Below are positions 55,301 to 63,626 of a stretch of DNA of 64,000 bases, piece by piece; within the stretch, counting starts at the first letter, position 1, and each line of letters opens with the position of its first letter. This DNA comes from Pseudomonas sp. efr-133-TYG-5. GTDB taxonomy: Bacteria; Pseudomonadota; Gammaproteobacteria; Pseudomonadales; Pseudomonadaceae. The stretch covers positions 124,001-188,000 of the forward strand of contig NZ_JARVSM010000008.1 of assembly GCF_030209175.1 (NCBI RefSeq), read 5' to 3'. Both the position numbers and the translations under genes were made by a program. Under the pieces are notes generated by a model, which was not told the origin of the DNA, did no database searches, and worked only from the letters and a program-made list of their open reading frames with translations.

Positions 55301-56695
55301 CAGGGGCACTGGGAAATCGGCACTCATCCGGATGCCCCGGGGCTGGGCGGGATTTCCCCGCAGCATGCGCTGCGCAACCTGTATCCCTACCTCGACGAGT
55401 TGCAGGCCATCGCGGTGTTCGAGGCCTTCGCTTTTCCGCGCGGACGCGAGATCGAGCTGGGGCTGAGCTTCGTCGAGCGCCTGCGCACCGGCCGGTCGAC
55501 CGATGCGTTTCTCAAGTACCTGCGAGTCAGCGAGCAGACCCTGCGCCTGCGTCTGTTGGGCCAACGGGCGTCGAGCGGTTTCTCCGGCGGTGGTGCGCTG
55601 ACCGAGTCGCGGCCCGGCCCCGCGCGCCAGCCTGCTCCGGCGCCCGAGCCTTTGCCGCCCTTGCCGCCGCCCGCGCCCGCGCCTGTGCCGCCGGCACCGC
55701 CGGTTCGCGTGCGGCCGCTGAGTGAGAAATTTCTCGATTGGGGCCAGAGCATGGATATTGCCGAGTTGCAGCTGCGCAACGCCGAGCTGGCGATCTATCG
55801 GCGTCCCGCCAGCGGGCTGCGACCGGCGCGTGACTACATCAGGATGCACGACAGCTATTACCCGATCCTGCCGGCCGGCGACATGCGTTCGCCCAACCTG
55901 ACGTTCATTTTCGACGAGCGGATCGGCATCAACCATTTCGCCCAGTTCGAGCACCTGATCCTGACCGACCTGTTCAGTCAGCCGCGCCCGGCGTATTTCG
56001 CCGCGCAACAAGACAAGCTGTGGCTGATCTCGCACAGTCTGCCCTTCGAGAAAACCGTCACCGGTTATGTCGCCGATTCGTTTCCGACGTTCAGTCGCGC
56101 CAGTCAGCAGCAACTTGCCCAGGCGCTGTTCGACCTGGCCAACCCCAATGGTGTCACGTCCTCCGGACTGGCCAAGCTGCACCGCACGTTGAACGTCTGG
56201 CGGGCGCGCACGGCGCTGGTCGATGCGTTCGGCGATGCGCTGACGCTGTTGCCGATTGCACCCCGGAGTGCAACCGGCCAGTGGCTGCTCGAAGGGTATT
56301 CAGGGGCCTTCAATCGTCTGCTGTTCAGCACTGACGGGGTCAATGCCCTGGTGCACGCGGTGATGCGTTCCGGCACCGAAGAGACCCTGCGCGCGCTGAT
56401 GAGCGAGCGGCTGCTCAGCAGTGGCTACGAAATGGTCAACGGCTATGGCCTGGGCTCGGAGCTGCTGTTCCGACGTCCGGGGCGGACGCAGCTGTTCTGG
56501 CTGTCGTTGCGCCGGGTCATTGGCGAGGTGATCGATGGCAGCCAGTACGTCGCCCCGCGTGCCGAGTTGATGAATGCAACGACCCGTGCGCTGGTAACGC
56601 GGGCGCAAGCCAACAACCAATTCGTGCCGTTGCTCGGCGGTGTGCGGCTGGCTTCCGCCGGCGCGGCGGTGGAAATCTTTGTCATCCGGGTCTGA
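52337..56695 (+). CDS. Very large DUF6543/dermonecrotic-toxin-like protein
   Basis: Encodes 1452 residues without a signal peptide. Regions: helical N-terminus, proline-rich linker near 75-105, two related segments (NVGRVLLYTPNNGLEAFDSL near 300 and ATIVVYTPGAPAGRVFHEYQ near 720), hydrophobic helices near 815-905, a stretch with YAPIRRNAQGHWEIG near 980, a second Pro/Ala linker near 1095-1130, and a C-terminal domain of about 320 residues. LLYTPG-F-type segments are typical of large Pseudomonas proteins annotated as DUF6543 or membrane-targeted effector toxins. That family call is by recollection. I start at MSYALAPS with GGAG eight bases upstream. No immunity or secretion gene is adjacent. 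Confidence 0.75.
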   Translation: MSYALAPSVRTALSTAKVTPAQTVLKEQLSSLDIRLAERFAAAPQFHRFIRQAFETYFAQLTPAPDLLRSYVSCAAKPQPPAPPMPPPVEPAKPTEPQTQADAGEQDTAELQTIQPSLMDAIVRRLVSAQAADYGKRQACFYHVPEAGAEPVLYSALTPAAFDGFLDQLAANLTTQYADYLQRYWAQACSPTDPRTYRQWLVATRIEQLQAEVALLKLDGLLEAASVSLFERVLRYPDAQARQALEDYRPCVYALALRDTAAEAMNLHGAFVLTARDPQDGEVRWESAVTAPVVRPVEVTANVGRVLLYTPNNGLEAFDSLASLDRELHRRLGHASEFATLCALVADKDHQRVLALQSSAPERDQLQYLERLESPFAYSIDSQCRLIRENVETTFARYVKQGVHADMANLPAAIDRVTDLCRAFDSQSILEARLRKQCKARLVAFLKDSTVADQEAWAQAFKNYSEELANLPEYEGLPSLAQFSERRELLAYSNRQLRAVLEAEHGLTVNPDDIVVHTKEPELPVSSIPSGAPGTSILEPGAFKYKHRQRSLTELALDNISGIDHNFTRYSKLSLKTAVTGQTQRPAATKPAASETLAAYNDLTLAQVKALVRTVNVGQAHQDFLKASLVSSPAAQARKQAFARLIERQLRLDAIEAKINGDFLPDRLQRGFNWVQAVLNAPVDNDQRETVEGHRVIVQCLKLRGQRVRGVLLFATASTGTATIVVYTPGAPAGRVFHEYQKDRLMTDFVHSSSWRDYLLARVDRASQAHVLATLTGRGDVSTVYLGNIANNLFEEAYEVEANWTLNEAAAQVTTTHQTNVETGLLIATTVIDVLSMVLPVHVSLPVGIARSLISIFNAVDAAQVGDRVGAAHHIVRALAEFTGVLIDGVVGVAVARGLVPGAAGAGGRQLNPQMALGGKPDGVLELKGWEGKGVYYKPGAGGGGRQYFLKEREHWYSLIDEGFEDAWRLRDARKPLQKHYAPIRRNAQGHWEIGTHPDAPGLGGISPQHALRNLYPYLDELQAIAVFEAFAFPRGREIELGLSFVERLRTGRSTDAFLKYLRVSEQTLRLRLLGQRASSGFSGGGALTESRPGPARQPAPAPEPLPPLPPPAPAPVPPAPPVRVRPLSEKFLDWGQSMDIAELQLRNAELAIYRRPASGLRPARDYIRMHDSYYPILPAGDMRSPNLTFIFDERIGINHFAQFEHLILTDLFSQPRPAYFAAQQDKLWLISHSLPFEKTVTGYVADSFPTFSRASQQQLAQALFDLANPNGVTSSGLAKLHRTLNVWRARTALVDAFGDALTLLPIAPRSATGQWLLEGYSGAFNRLLFSTDGVNALVHAVMRSGTEETLRALMSERLLSSGYEMVNGYGLGSELLFRRPGRTQLFWLSLRRVIGEVIDGSQYVAPRAELMNATTRALVTRAQANNQFVPLLGGVRLASAGAAVEIFVIRV

Positions 56696-56712
56696 GCCTG
56701 GCGCCGCCCAAT

Positions 56713-56741
56713 AAAAAAGCCCCGACAGGTCGGGGCTTTTT
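56713..56741. terminator. Bidirectional intrinsic terminator
   Basis: A6, stem GCCCCGAC/GTCGGGGC with a 2-base loop (plus inner fraying) and T5, between the convergent toxin-like gene and icmP. Confidence 0.9.
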
Positions 56742-56767
56742 CATCAGGCCTGATTGACCGCGGTCGA

Positions 56768-58123
56768 TCAGAACTCGTGGTCGGCGTTGTCCGGGTTCAG
56801 GTCGCTGATGCCCAGTTTGCCGGCAGCGGCTTCGATCGAACCGGTCTGCTTGACCAGGGAGGCGATGGCGTCACGCACGATCTGGTTGCCAGCGGTATTG
56901 CCGGCGGCGATCAACTGGTCGTAGTGCTCACCCTTGTTGGCGTGATCGACCATGACCTGGATCTTGGCTTCGGTAGCGGCCAGATCGTCTTTCAGCGCGG
57001 TGTCCGCAGCCGGGTCAACCTTGGCCACCAACGACGACAGGCTGGCGCCGGTCAGCTTGGTGCCGTCGGTGCGGGTATATTCGCCCAGGTACACGTTGCG
57101 AATGCCCTTGGCGTCGTAGAAGTGCGAGTTGTGGGTGTTGTCGCTGAAGCAGTCCTGTTCGTCTTCCGGGGAGTTGGCTTCCAGGGACACCTTCATGCGC
57201 TCGCCCGCCAGTTCGCCGAGGGACAGGCTGCCCATGCCGAAGAGCATTTTGCGCAGACCGCTTTCCGCCGGTTCGGCTTCCAGCGTGGCGCGATAGTTGT
57301 CGGCCACGTTCGGCTTCCAGTTGGCGACCATTTCTTCCAGGTCGCTGACCAGCAGCTGGGTCACGGCCTTGAGGTAGGCACGGCGACGGTCGTTGTGCCC
57401 GCCGGTGGCGCCGGCGCCTTCCAGGTAGTCCGAGGCCGGACGGTTGCCGGCACCAGGGCCGGTGCCGTTCAGATCCTGGCCCCAGAGCAGGAATTCGATG
57501 GCGTGGTAGCCAGTGGCGACGTTGGCTTCGGAACCGCCCAGCTCGTTGAGGCTGGCGAGTTTTTCCGGGGTGATGTCCTTGACGTCGACCTTGTCTTCGC
57601 CGACCTGGACTTCGGTATTGGCGATGATGTTGGCAGTGGCGCCCGGGTTGCCCAGCGCGTGCTCGTAGGATTTGTCGACGTAGTCGATCAGGCCTTCGTC
57701 CAGGGGCCAGGCGTTAACCTGACCTTCCCAGTCGTCGATGATGGTGTTGCCGAAGCGGAACACTTCGCTCTGCAGGTACGGAACGCGGGCGGCGACCCAG
57801 GCAGCCTTGGCGGCTTTCAGGGTGTCGGCGTTCGGCTTGGCGAGGAATGCGTCGATGGCGGTCTGCAGGGTTTTCGCGGTGGATTCGGCATCACTGTAGA
57901 CGGCAAAGACCATGTCGGCGTAGTGCGCGACCACGGCCTTGCCGGCGGCCTCGTCGACCTTGCCGGCAGGTGCCGCAGCAGGAGCGGCAGCCGGTGCAGC
58001 GGTGCTGGCAGCCGGAGTAGGCGCTGGCGCAGCAGCCTTTTCTTTGTCTTTACCTTCGCCGCAACCGGCGAGGGAAATAGCGATGGCCAGCAGACTGGCG
58101 GTAGCCAGAGGCATACGAATCAT
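56768..58123 (-). CDS. icmP: Imelysin-family lipoprotein IcmP/IrpA-like
   Basis: Encodes 451 residues. The lipobox SLAGC is at about residue 20, followed by an Ala/Pro-rich linker and an all-helical imelysin domain with the intact GxHxxE motif (GYHAIEFLLWGQD near 205). P. aeruginosa IcmP is the insulin-cleaving member and the family is iron-regulated. I start at MIRMPLATASLL because AGGA is eight bases upstream; a longer start at 58132 has none. It is separated from the other imelysin-locus genes by the toxin-like gene. Confidence 0.9.
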   Translation of the reverse strand: MIRMPLATASLLAIAISLAGCGEGKDKEKAAAPAPTPAASTAAPAAAPAAAPAGKVDEAAGKAVVAHYADMVFAVYSDAESTAKTLQTAIDAFLAKPNADTLKAAKAAWVAARVPYLQSEVFRFGNTIIDDWEGQVNAWPLDEGLIDYVDKSYEHALGNPGATANIIANTEVQVGEDKVDVKDITPEKLASLNELGGSEANVATGYHAIEFLLWGQDLNGTGPGAGNRPASDYLEGAGATGGHNDRRRAYLKAVTQLLVSDLEEMVANWKPNVADNYRATLEAEPAESGLRKMLFGMGSLSLGELAGERMKVSLEANSPEDEQDCFSDNTHNSHFYDAKGIRNVYLGEYTRTDGTKLTGASLSSLVAKVDPAADTALKDDLAATEAKIQVMVDHANKGEHYDQLIAAGNTAGNQIVRDAIASLVKQTGSIEAAAGKLGISDLNPDNADHEF

Positions 58124-58181
58124 GGCGAACATCCTGCTTCGGTGATTGAGTGGACAGGCGCGGGGGTGCGCAAAACTGCGA

Positions 58182-58206
58182 CATAATGCAAATCTTTCGC
58201 ATTATG
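58182..58206. promoter_or_regulatory. Inverted repeat upstream of icmP, possible Fur site
   Basis: CATAATGC-N9-GCATTATG is a perfect 8+8 repeat about 60 bases upstream of the start. The 19-mer across its right half matches about 11 of 19 Fur consensus positions. Iron repression of this gene is expected from relatives. Confidence 0.4.
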
Positions 58207-58257
58207 TGTAAAGGGCTGTGCTTGGAAATATTTCTTATTTACGGCGGGGTTGTTGCA

Positions 58258-58330
58258 GATCAAAAGATCGCCGCCGCGTTTCGCTCGACGGCGCCTGCCG
58301 CAGATGCGCCTGGCGCAGGTGGCGATCGTT
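58258..58330. repeat. REP-like imperfect inverted repeat
   Basis: AAAAGATCGCC... and ...GGCGATCGTTT arms flank a GCGCCTGCCGCAG / CCTGGCGCAGG core. It belongs to the same family as the repeat at 31458-31534 and lies just after the bifA stop codon, where it may help termination. Confidence 0.55.
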
Positions 58331-58335
58331 TGACT

Positions 58336-60387
58336 TTATAAAATGGCCGCGTTGCTGCGCTGGGCCTGCTTGAGGTAGGCGGTCAGTTCGCGCGCGGGCA
58401 GCGGCTTGCTGTAGTGATAGCCCTGACCTTCGTGGCAACCCTCGGAGATGATGTAGGTTTCCTGCTCGGCGGTTTCCACACCCTCGGCGATCACCTGCAT
58501 GCCCAGGCTCTTGCCCAGTTGAATGATGGCGCGAACGATGGTCGCGTCATCGTCGTCGTCGAGCAGATCCTGAACGAAGCTCTTGTCGATCTTGATCTTG
58601 TCCAGCGGCAGACTCTTGAGATAACTCAGCGAGGAGTAGCCGGTACCGAAGTCGTCGATGGCGATCAGCGCGCCGGAGCGACGCAGGCTCAGCAGGTGCT
58701 GGGCGGCGGTGCTGATGTCTTCCATCAGGCCGGTTTCGGTGACTTCCAGCTCGAGGCTGCGTGGTGGCAGGCGGTACATCTGCAGCAGGTTGTTGACCAC
58801 CCGGGGCAGCTCGGCGTGGTGCAGTTGCACGGTGGACAGGTTGACCGCCATGCGCAGGTCGACGAAGCCCTGGTCGTGCCATTCGCGCAACTGCTTGCAG
58901 GCCTGGTCCAGCACCCATTCGCCGATGGCGATGATCGTGCCGTTCTGCTCGGCCAGCGGAATGAACAGGTCCGGCGGCACCAGGCCATGTTCCGGATGCT
59001 GCCAGCGAATCAGCGCTTCGACGCCGACCACGCGGTGGTCGCGATAGCTGATCTGCGGCTGGTAGACCAGGTAGAACTGGTCGCGCAGCAAGGCGTCGCG
59101 CAGGTCTTTTTCCAGTTCGCGGCGCCGACGCATTTCGCTGTCGACGCTGGCGATGTAGAACTGATAGCGGTTGCGCGAACGGGTCTTGGCCAGGGTCATG
59201 GTCTGCTCGGCTTTCTGCAACAGCTTCTCGGTGCTGTCGCCATCCTCCGGGAACAGGGTGATGCCGATGGTCGCGCGCAGGCGGATTTCCTGGTGGTCGA
59301 GGGCGAACGGGGCTTCCAGGTCATCGAGGATGCTCTGCGCCAGCTCGGCCGCTTCGTAGGGTTGTTCGATATCGGCCTGCACCAGGGCGAACTGGTCGCC
59401 GCCGAGGCGGGCGAGGGCGCCGAGCCGGCCGCTGTGGGCGCGCAGGCGGTCCGCCAGGGCCAGCAGCAACTGGTCGCCGGTCTGGTAACTGAATTGCTCG
59501 TTGATGCCCTTGAAGTCGTCCAGCCCGACGCACAACACCGCCACCCGCCGTTGCAACTTGCCGGCGTCGACCAGGATCTTGTCCAGTTGCTGCTGCAATT
59601 GCTGGCGGTTCGGCAGGCCGGTGAGGAAGTCGTACTGGGCCATGCGCAGCAGGCTGTTTTCCGCCTCGTGGCGCAGGTGGGTGTTGCGCTCGATGGATTC
59701 GAGCAACTGGTTGGCGGTGTTGATCCAGATCCCCAGCTCGTTTTTCTCGTGGCCCTTGAGCTGCGGAATCTTGTGCTCGCTGGGGCGGTCGGGGTTGATC
59801 TCGGTCAGGTGCTCGATGATGCGGGACAGGGGCTTGGTCAGCAGCCAGTGATAGACCAGATACAACACCAGGCCCATGGCCAGGGCGCGCAACACGCCGG
59901 AAATGAAGATGATCACCGAACTGACGATGAAGCTCTCGCCGTAGGTGGCGGTGTCGAGGGTGATGCTCAGGTCGCCGTAGTACTCGCTGTACGGGCCACG
60001 TCCGACCAGTTGGGTGGTGAAGGTGCGCTCCTGGCCGAGGATCAGGTCGGTCAGCCAGCGGCTGTTGGAATGCTGCAATTCCCGCGATTTCTGCGCGAGC
60101 ATGGCTTCGTTGGGATGGCCGATGGAGGCCTGGCGCACGGCGTCGTCCTGGAACAGGCCCTCGATCACCTGCATGCCCATTTCCCGATCGAGGCTGTAGA
60201 CCGCCTGGGTCGAGGGATCGCGGAACATGTCGAGGATGCGTTCGGCATCGCCGGCGACCGCCTGGCGTGTTTTATAGGCATCGAAAACAATCTGCGCGCA
60301 GCTCAAGACCACACCGACGATCAATGCCGACAGGAGCACGACCCGGAGCAACTTCACCGACAAGCTGTTCTTGAGTTCCAGCTTCAA
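58336..60387 (-). CDS. bifA: Cyclic-di-GMP phosphodiesterase BifA (degenerate GGDEF + EAL)
   Basis: Encodes 683 residues. Membrane helices near 12-35 and 155-180 flank a periplasmic sensor. A GGDEF domain with the degenerate GGDQF site (LARLGGDQFALV, about 330) is followed by an EAL domain with intact VGVEALIRWQHPE (about 456), DDFGTGYSSLSYLKSLPLDKIKID and EGVE motifs. BifA hydrolyses c-di-GMP and promotes swarming over biofilm. Identity is supported by sodB downstream and argO-argP beyond, the P. aeruginosa order. Confidence 0.93.
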   Translation of the reverse strand: MKLELKNSLSVKLLRVVLLSALIVGVVLSCAQIVFDAYKTRQAVAGDAERILDMFRDPSTQAVYSLDREMGMQVIEGLFQDDAVRQASIGHPNEAMLAQKSRELQHSNSRWLTDLILGQERTFTTQLVGRGPYSEYYGDLSITLDTATYGESFIVSSVIIFISGVLRALAMGLVLYLVYHWLLTKPLSRIIEHLTEINPDRPSEHKIPQLKGHEKNELGIWINTANQLLESIERNTHLRHEAENSLLRMAQYDFLTGLPNRQQLQQQLDKILVDAGKLQRRVAVLCVGLDDFKGINEQFSYQTGDQLLLALADRLRAHSGRLGALARLGGDQFALVQADIEQPYEAAELAQSILDDLEAPFALDHQEIRLRATIGITLFPEDGDSTEKLLQKAEQTMTLAKTRSRNRYQFYIASVDSEMRRRRELEKDLRDALLRDQFYLVYQPQISYRDHRVVGVEALIRWQHPEHGLVPPDLFIPLAEQNGTIIAIGEWVLDQACKQLREWHDQGFVDLRMAVNLSTVQLHHAELPRVVNNLLQMYRLPPRSLELEVTETGLMEDISTAAQHLLSLRRSGALIAIDDFGTGYSSLSYLKSLPLDKIKIDKSFVQDLLDDDDDATIVRAIIQLGKSLGMQVIAEGVETAEQETYIISEGCHEGQGYHYSKPLPARELTAYLKQAQRSNAAIL

Positions 60388-60708
60388 AGGGTTATTCCTT
60401 GTTCCGTGCGGGTAGCGTCAAGTTGCCATGAGTATTGGCAATCCGGTGTTGGCAGTCAAAGGGACAATCAAGCCCGGGGCGAATCGCCTGAAGGCTTGGC
60501 CAATATGCAGCTGTCTGGAGTATTTGCCCTATTCGTACTGTTTCGGTTGCTGGCGCCTGCAACTTGAGGGGATCGCGATAATTTTTCCTCTGTTTGATGT
60601 TAGTCCGCCGTGGCGCGGCGGCAAGAGCAGGGTGGCGACAAGGTGTGTGGGAAAACGCCTGCGCTCGATCTGCGCGCCGAAATCCGCTTGTACAGAAATC
60701 GAAGGCAT
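60388..60708. promoter_or_regulatory. Upstream region of bifA
   Basis: This gene-free stretch of about 320 bases lies between the sodB terminator and bifA on the same strand. It should hold the bifA promoter. Short frames here lack support and I see no repeat or RNA signature. Confidence 0.4.
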
Positions 60709-60737
60709 AAAAAAACCCGGCATCAGCCGGGTTTTTC
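60709..60737 (-). terminator. Intrinsic terminator of sodB
   Basis: Stem AACCCGGC / GCCGGGTT with ATCA loop followed on the minus strand by a T7 run, 15 bases after the stop codon. Confidence 0.9.
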
Positions 60738-60751
60738 ATCTGGCGCGCAGC

Positions 60752-61348
60752 TTAAGCGGTGAAGGTCTTGCCTTCGAACTGCTCAGCGACGAACTTCCAG
60801 TTGACCAGGTTCCAGAACGCCTCGACATACTTCGGACGCAGGTTGCGGTAGTCGATGTAGTAGGCGTGTTCCCAGACGTCGCAGGTCAGCAGCGGGGTGT
60901 CGCCGCTGGTCAGCGGGTTGCCGGCGCCGATGGTGCTGGCCAGGGCCAGGGAACCGTCAGCCTTTTTAACCAGCCAGCCCCAGCCGGAACCGAAGGTGCC
61001 GATGGAGGTTTTGCTGAACTCTTCCTTGAACTTGTCGAACGAACCGAAAGCGGCGTTGATCGCCTCGGCCAGTGCGCCGGTTGGTTGACCGCCGGCGTTT
61101 GGCGCCAGGCAGTTCCAGTAGAAGGTGTGGTTCCAGACCTGAGCGGCGTTGTTGAAGATGCCGCCCGAGGAAGTCTTGACGATCTCTTCCAGGGTCTTGC
61201 CTTCGAACTCGGTGCCTGGCACCAGGTTGTTCAGGTTCACGACATAGGTGTTGTGGTGCTTGTCGTGGTGGAATTCCAGGGTTTCCTTGGAAATGTGCGG
61301 CTGCAGGGCATCGTGTGCGTAGGGCAGCGGCGGCAATTCGAAAGCCAT
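60752..61348 (-). CDS. sodB: Iron superoxide dismutase SodB
   Basis: Encodes a 198-residue cytoplasmic dimeric Fe-SOD. Metal ligands are His in ISKETLEFHHDKHH, His in AAQVWNHTFYW, and Asp/His in TCDVWEHAYYIDYRN. AQVWNHTFYW and the glycine pattern FGSGWGWL favour the iron-type enzyme. AGGAG lies just upstream of MAFELPPLPY; the longer frame upstream is not coding. Confidence 0.97.
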   Translation of the reverse strand: MAFELPPLPYAHDALQPHISKETLEFHHDKHHNTYVVNLNNLVPGTEFEGKTLEEIVKTSSGGIFNNAAQVWNHTFYWNCLAPNAGGQPTGALAEAINAAFGSFDKFKEEFSKTSIGTFGSGWGWLVKKADGSLALASTIGAGNPLTSGDTPLLTCDVWEHAYYIDYRNLRPKYVEAFWNLVNWKFVAEQFEGKTFTA

Positions 61349-61524
61349 GATGATTCTCCTAATCAGGTCTGTTGCGGTGAGCGCAAGGCCGATCACGGGC
61401 GGCCAGAAATGCACCGGCGAGTTTTTACTCTTTGCGGCGCAGGGTTCGGATCATAGCACCGGGGGTGCGGCTTAACCACGCAACAACTGTGTGGGATAGA
61501 GGTTCCAGAGCCTTTTGGAATAAA

Positions 61525-62127
61525 TCAGCTGGCGATAATCAATTGCCCCGCCACGGTGAACATCATCACCGCCACCAACAGGTCGAGAATCCGCCAGGTG
61601 CTCGGTCGTGCCAGCCACGGTGCCAGCCATGCCGCACCGAGCGCGAGGGTGAAGAACCACAGCAGCGAAGCACTCGCCGCACCGACCACGTAAGCGCCAG
61701 GCACCGACTGTTGCGCACCGAGGGAGCCGATCAGCAGCACGGTGTCGAGGTAGACGTGCGGATTGAGCAACGTCACCGCCAGTGCGCTGAGCATCACCGC
61801 GCGCAGCGAACGCACGGTGTGGTTGTCGCCCTGGTCCAGACTCTGCTGCGAAAAGGCCCGGCGCAGCGCCTGGCTGCCGTACCAGATCAGAAACAGCGCG
61901 CCACCCCAGCGCGCCACTGCCAGCAGGGTTGGATTCTGCGCCAGCACCGTGGCCAGACCGAATACCCCGGCTGCCACCAGCAGCGCATCGCAGGCCACGC
62001 ACAGGGCGGCGACCGGCAAGTGATGCTCGCGGCGCAGGCTTTGCGCCAGGACAAACGCGTTCTGGGTGCCGATCGCCATGATCAGCCCGAACGCCACCAG
62101 CAGGCCGTTGAGGTAGCTTTGCCACAT
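61525..62127 (-). CDS. argO: LysE/ArgO-family amino-acid exporter
   Basis: Encodes a 200-residue polytopic membrane protein. The hallmark GTQNAFVLAQSLRREHHLPVAALCVACDALLV covers 20-51, and LLNPHVYLDTVLLIGSLG appears near 120. Exports arginine or lysine analogues. The start follows GGAG by eight bases. It lies downstream of the ACT-domain gene (gap 5 bases) and divergent from argP, whose product activates argO in E. coli. Confidence 0.9.
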   Translation of the reverse strand: MWQSYLNGLLVAFGLIMAIGTQNAFVLAQSLRREHHLPVAALCVACDALLVAAGVFGLATVLAQNPTLLAVARWGGALFLIWYGSQALRRAFSQQSLDQGDNHTVRSLRAVMLSALAVTLLNPHVYLDTVLLIGSLGAQQSVPGAYVVGAASASLLWFFTLALGAAWLAPWLARPSTWRILDLLVAVMMFTVAGQLIIAS

Positions 62128-62132
62128 AAGGG

Positions 62133-62534
62133 TTACTCCGCGTGGGCTGCGAGGTCGCGCAGCACGTGCATGGCGCGTTCGGCGTCGGCCAGGCCGACGA
62201 ACAGATGATCGTGGTAATAACCGGCGATCACGTTGCAGCTGATCCCGGCCTTGCCCAGGGCCGTGGCAAACGCCGCCGTCAGGCCGACGGCCTCCAGCGC
62301 CGAATGCACGTTGAGGGTGATCCACGCGGCGACGTAGTCGAAGCTCAAGCCAGCGCGTTCGGCAGTGGCGCGGTCGACGATGACCGTCAGGCCTTCCTGT
62401 TCGCGGAAACTGCCGAGCACTTCCAGGCCGCTGGGCAAGCGGCCGTCGCGCAGGGTGCAGAACACGTATTCGCCGGCATTGAGCTGCGGGCTCATGCTGC
62501 GCAGCAGGGTGGTCAACGAGGTTTCGCCAGCCAT
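62133..62534 (-). CDS. ACT-domain protein
   Basis: Encodes 133 residues with tandem ACT-like folds: GEYVFCTLRDGRLP...EQEGLTVIVDRATAE in the first half and AWITLNVHSALEAVGLTAAFATALGKAGISCNVIAGYYHDHLFV in the second. ACT domains bind amino acids. As first gene of the exporter operon under ArgP it may sense arginine or lysine, an inference. The operon and its neighbours match the P. aeruginosa order. Confidence 0.88.
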   Translation of the reverse strand: MAGETSLTTLLRSMSPQLNAGEYVFCTLRDGRLPSGLEVLGSFREQEGLTVIVDRATAERAGLSFDYVAAWITLNVHSALEAVGLTAAFATALGKAGISCNVIAGYYHDHLFVGLADAERAMHVLRDLAAHAE

Positions 62535-62630
62535 GATGGAGATCCTTGATAAAGAGTGCTTGCTGGCTATTCTCCGGGCAGACGCTGTATAAGAAAAACC
62601 AATAATGCTGATCGCTCATTAGGAAAACTG
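62535..62630. promoter_or_regulatory. Divergent promoter region of argO operon and argP
   Basis: This 96-base AT-rich gap contains the ACT-domain/argO promoter and the argP promoter (AGGA ribosome site before 62631). LysR proteins such as ArgP bind in such divergent gaps; I cannot define the exact T-N11-A site. Confidence 0.45.
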
Positions 62631-63530
62631 ATGTTCGACTACAAATTGCTTTCCGCTTTGGCCGCCGTGGTCGAACAGGCCGGGTTTGAACGGGCTGCGC
62701 AGGTCCTCGGCCTGTCGCAATCGGCGATTTCCCAGCGGATCAAACTGCTCGAGGCGCGGGTCGGCCAGCCGGTGCTGGTGCGCGGCACGCCGCCATCGCC
62801 GACCGACATCGGCCGGCGCCTGCTCAACCATGTGCAGCAGGTGCGTCTGCTCGAACGCGATCTGCAGAGTCTGGTGCCGGCGCTGGACGAAGAAGGCCTG
62901 CCGGAGCGGCTGCGCATCGCCCTCAACGCCGACAGCCTGGCGACCTGGTGGGCCGAGGCCGTGGGGGAGTTCTGCGCCGAGCAGCACGTATTGCTGGACC
63001 TGATCGTCGAAGACCAGACCGTTGGCCTCAAGCGCATGCGCGCCGGTGAAGTGGCTGCCTGCCTGTGCGCCAGCGAGCGGCCGGTGGCCGGCGCCCGCAG
63101 TGTGCTGCTCGGGGCCATGCGCTATCGGGCGCTGGCCAGTCCGGCCTTCATCGAACGGCATTTCCCGGCCGGCGTGCGTGCCGAACAACTGCCGCGTACG
63201 CCGGCGCTGGTGTTTGGCCCGGACGATTTCCTGCAACATCGTTACCTGGCGTCGTTGGGTGTCGACGGCGGTTTCGAGCACCACTTGTGCCCGTCCTCCG
63301 AAGGTTTCATCCGCCTCACCGAGGCCGGCCTCGGCTGGGGCCTGGTGCCGGAACTGCAGGTGCGCGAGCAGTTGCAGCGCGGCGTGTTGCGCGAACTGTT
63401 GCCAGATAAACCGATCGATGTGCCGTTGTACTGGCATCATTGGCGCAACGGCGGGCAACTGCTGGCCTTGCTCACCGCGCAACTGGTGCGTTCTTCAGCG
63501 CAATGGCTGGTGCCCTGGAAGCAAGCGTAA
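62631..63530 (+). CDS. argP: LysR-family regulator ArgP (IciA)
   Basis: Encodes 299 residues. Helix-turn-helix at 1-60 (MFDYKLLSALAAVVEQAGFERAAQVLGLSQSAISQRIKLLE) has the ArgP-specific LGLSQSAISQRIK pattern. Effector domain follows. ArgP senses lysine/arginine and activates exporter genes. The start MFDYKLLSAL is chosen because AGGAAAACTG precedes it; the longer frame upstream is not supported. Confidence 0.92.
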   Translation: MFDYKLLSALAAVVEQAGFERAAQVLGLSQSAISQRIKLLEARVGQPVLVRGTPPSPTDIGRRLLNHVQQVRLLERDLQSLVPALDEEGLPERLRIALNADSLATWWAEAVGEFCAEQHVLLDLIVEDQTVGLKRMRAGEVAACLCASERPVAGARSVLLGAMRYRALASPAFIERHFPAGVRAEQLPRTPALVFGPDDFLQHRYLASLGVDGGFEHHLCPSSEGFIRLTEAGLGWGLVPELQVREQLQRGVLRELLPDKPIDVPLYWHHWRNGGQLLALLTAQLVRSSAQWLVPWKQA

Positions 63531-63626
63531 GCGTCAAGCTGCAAGCGGCAGGTGAAGCGCTTGCGCACTGTTTTTGTCTCGCGGCTCGGCACCTGAAGCC
63601 TGCCGCTGGTTTTGTTGGAGTTTTAC

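Noticed and set aside
52340..56182. 1280-codon minus-strand frame opposite the toxin-like gene
   Set aside because: Arg/Gln/Gly-rich shadow product without motifs; the + strand frame has domain features and a ribosome site.
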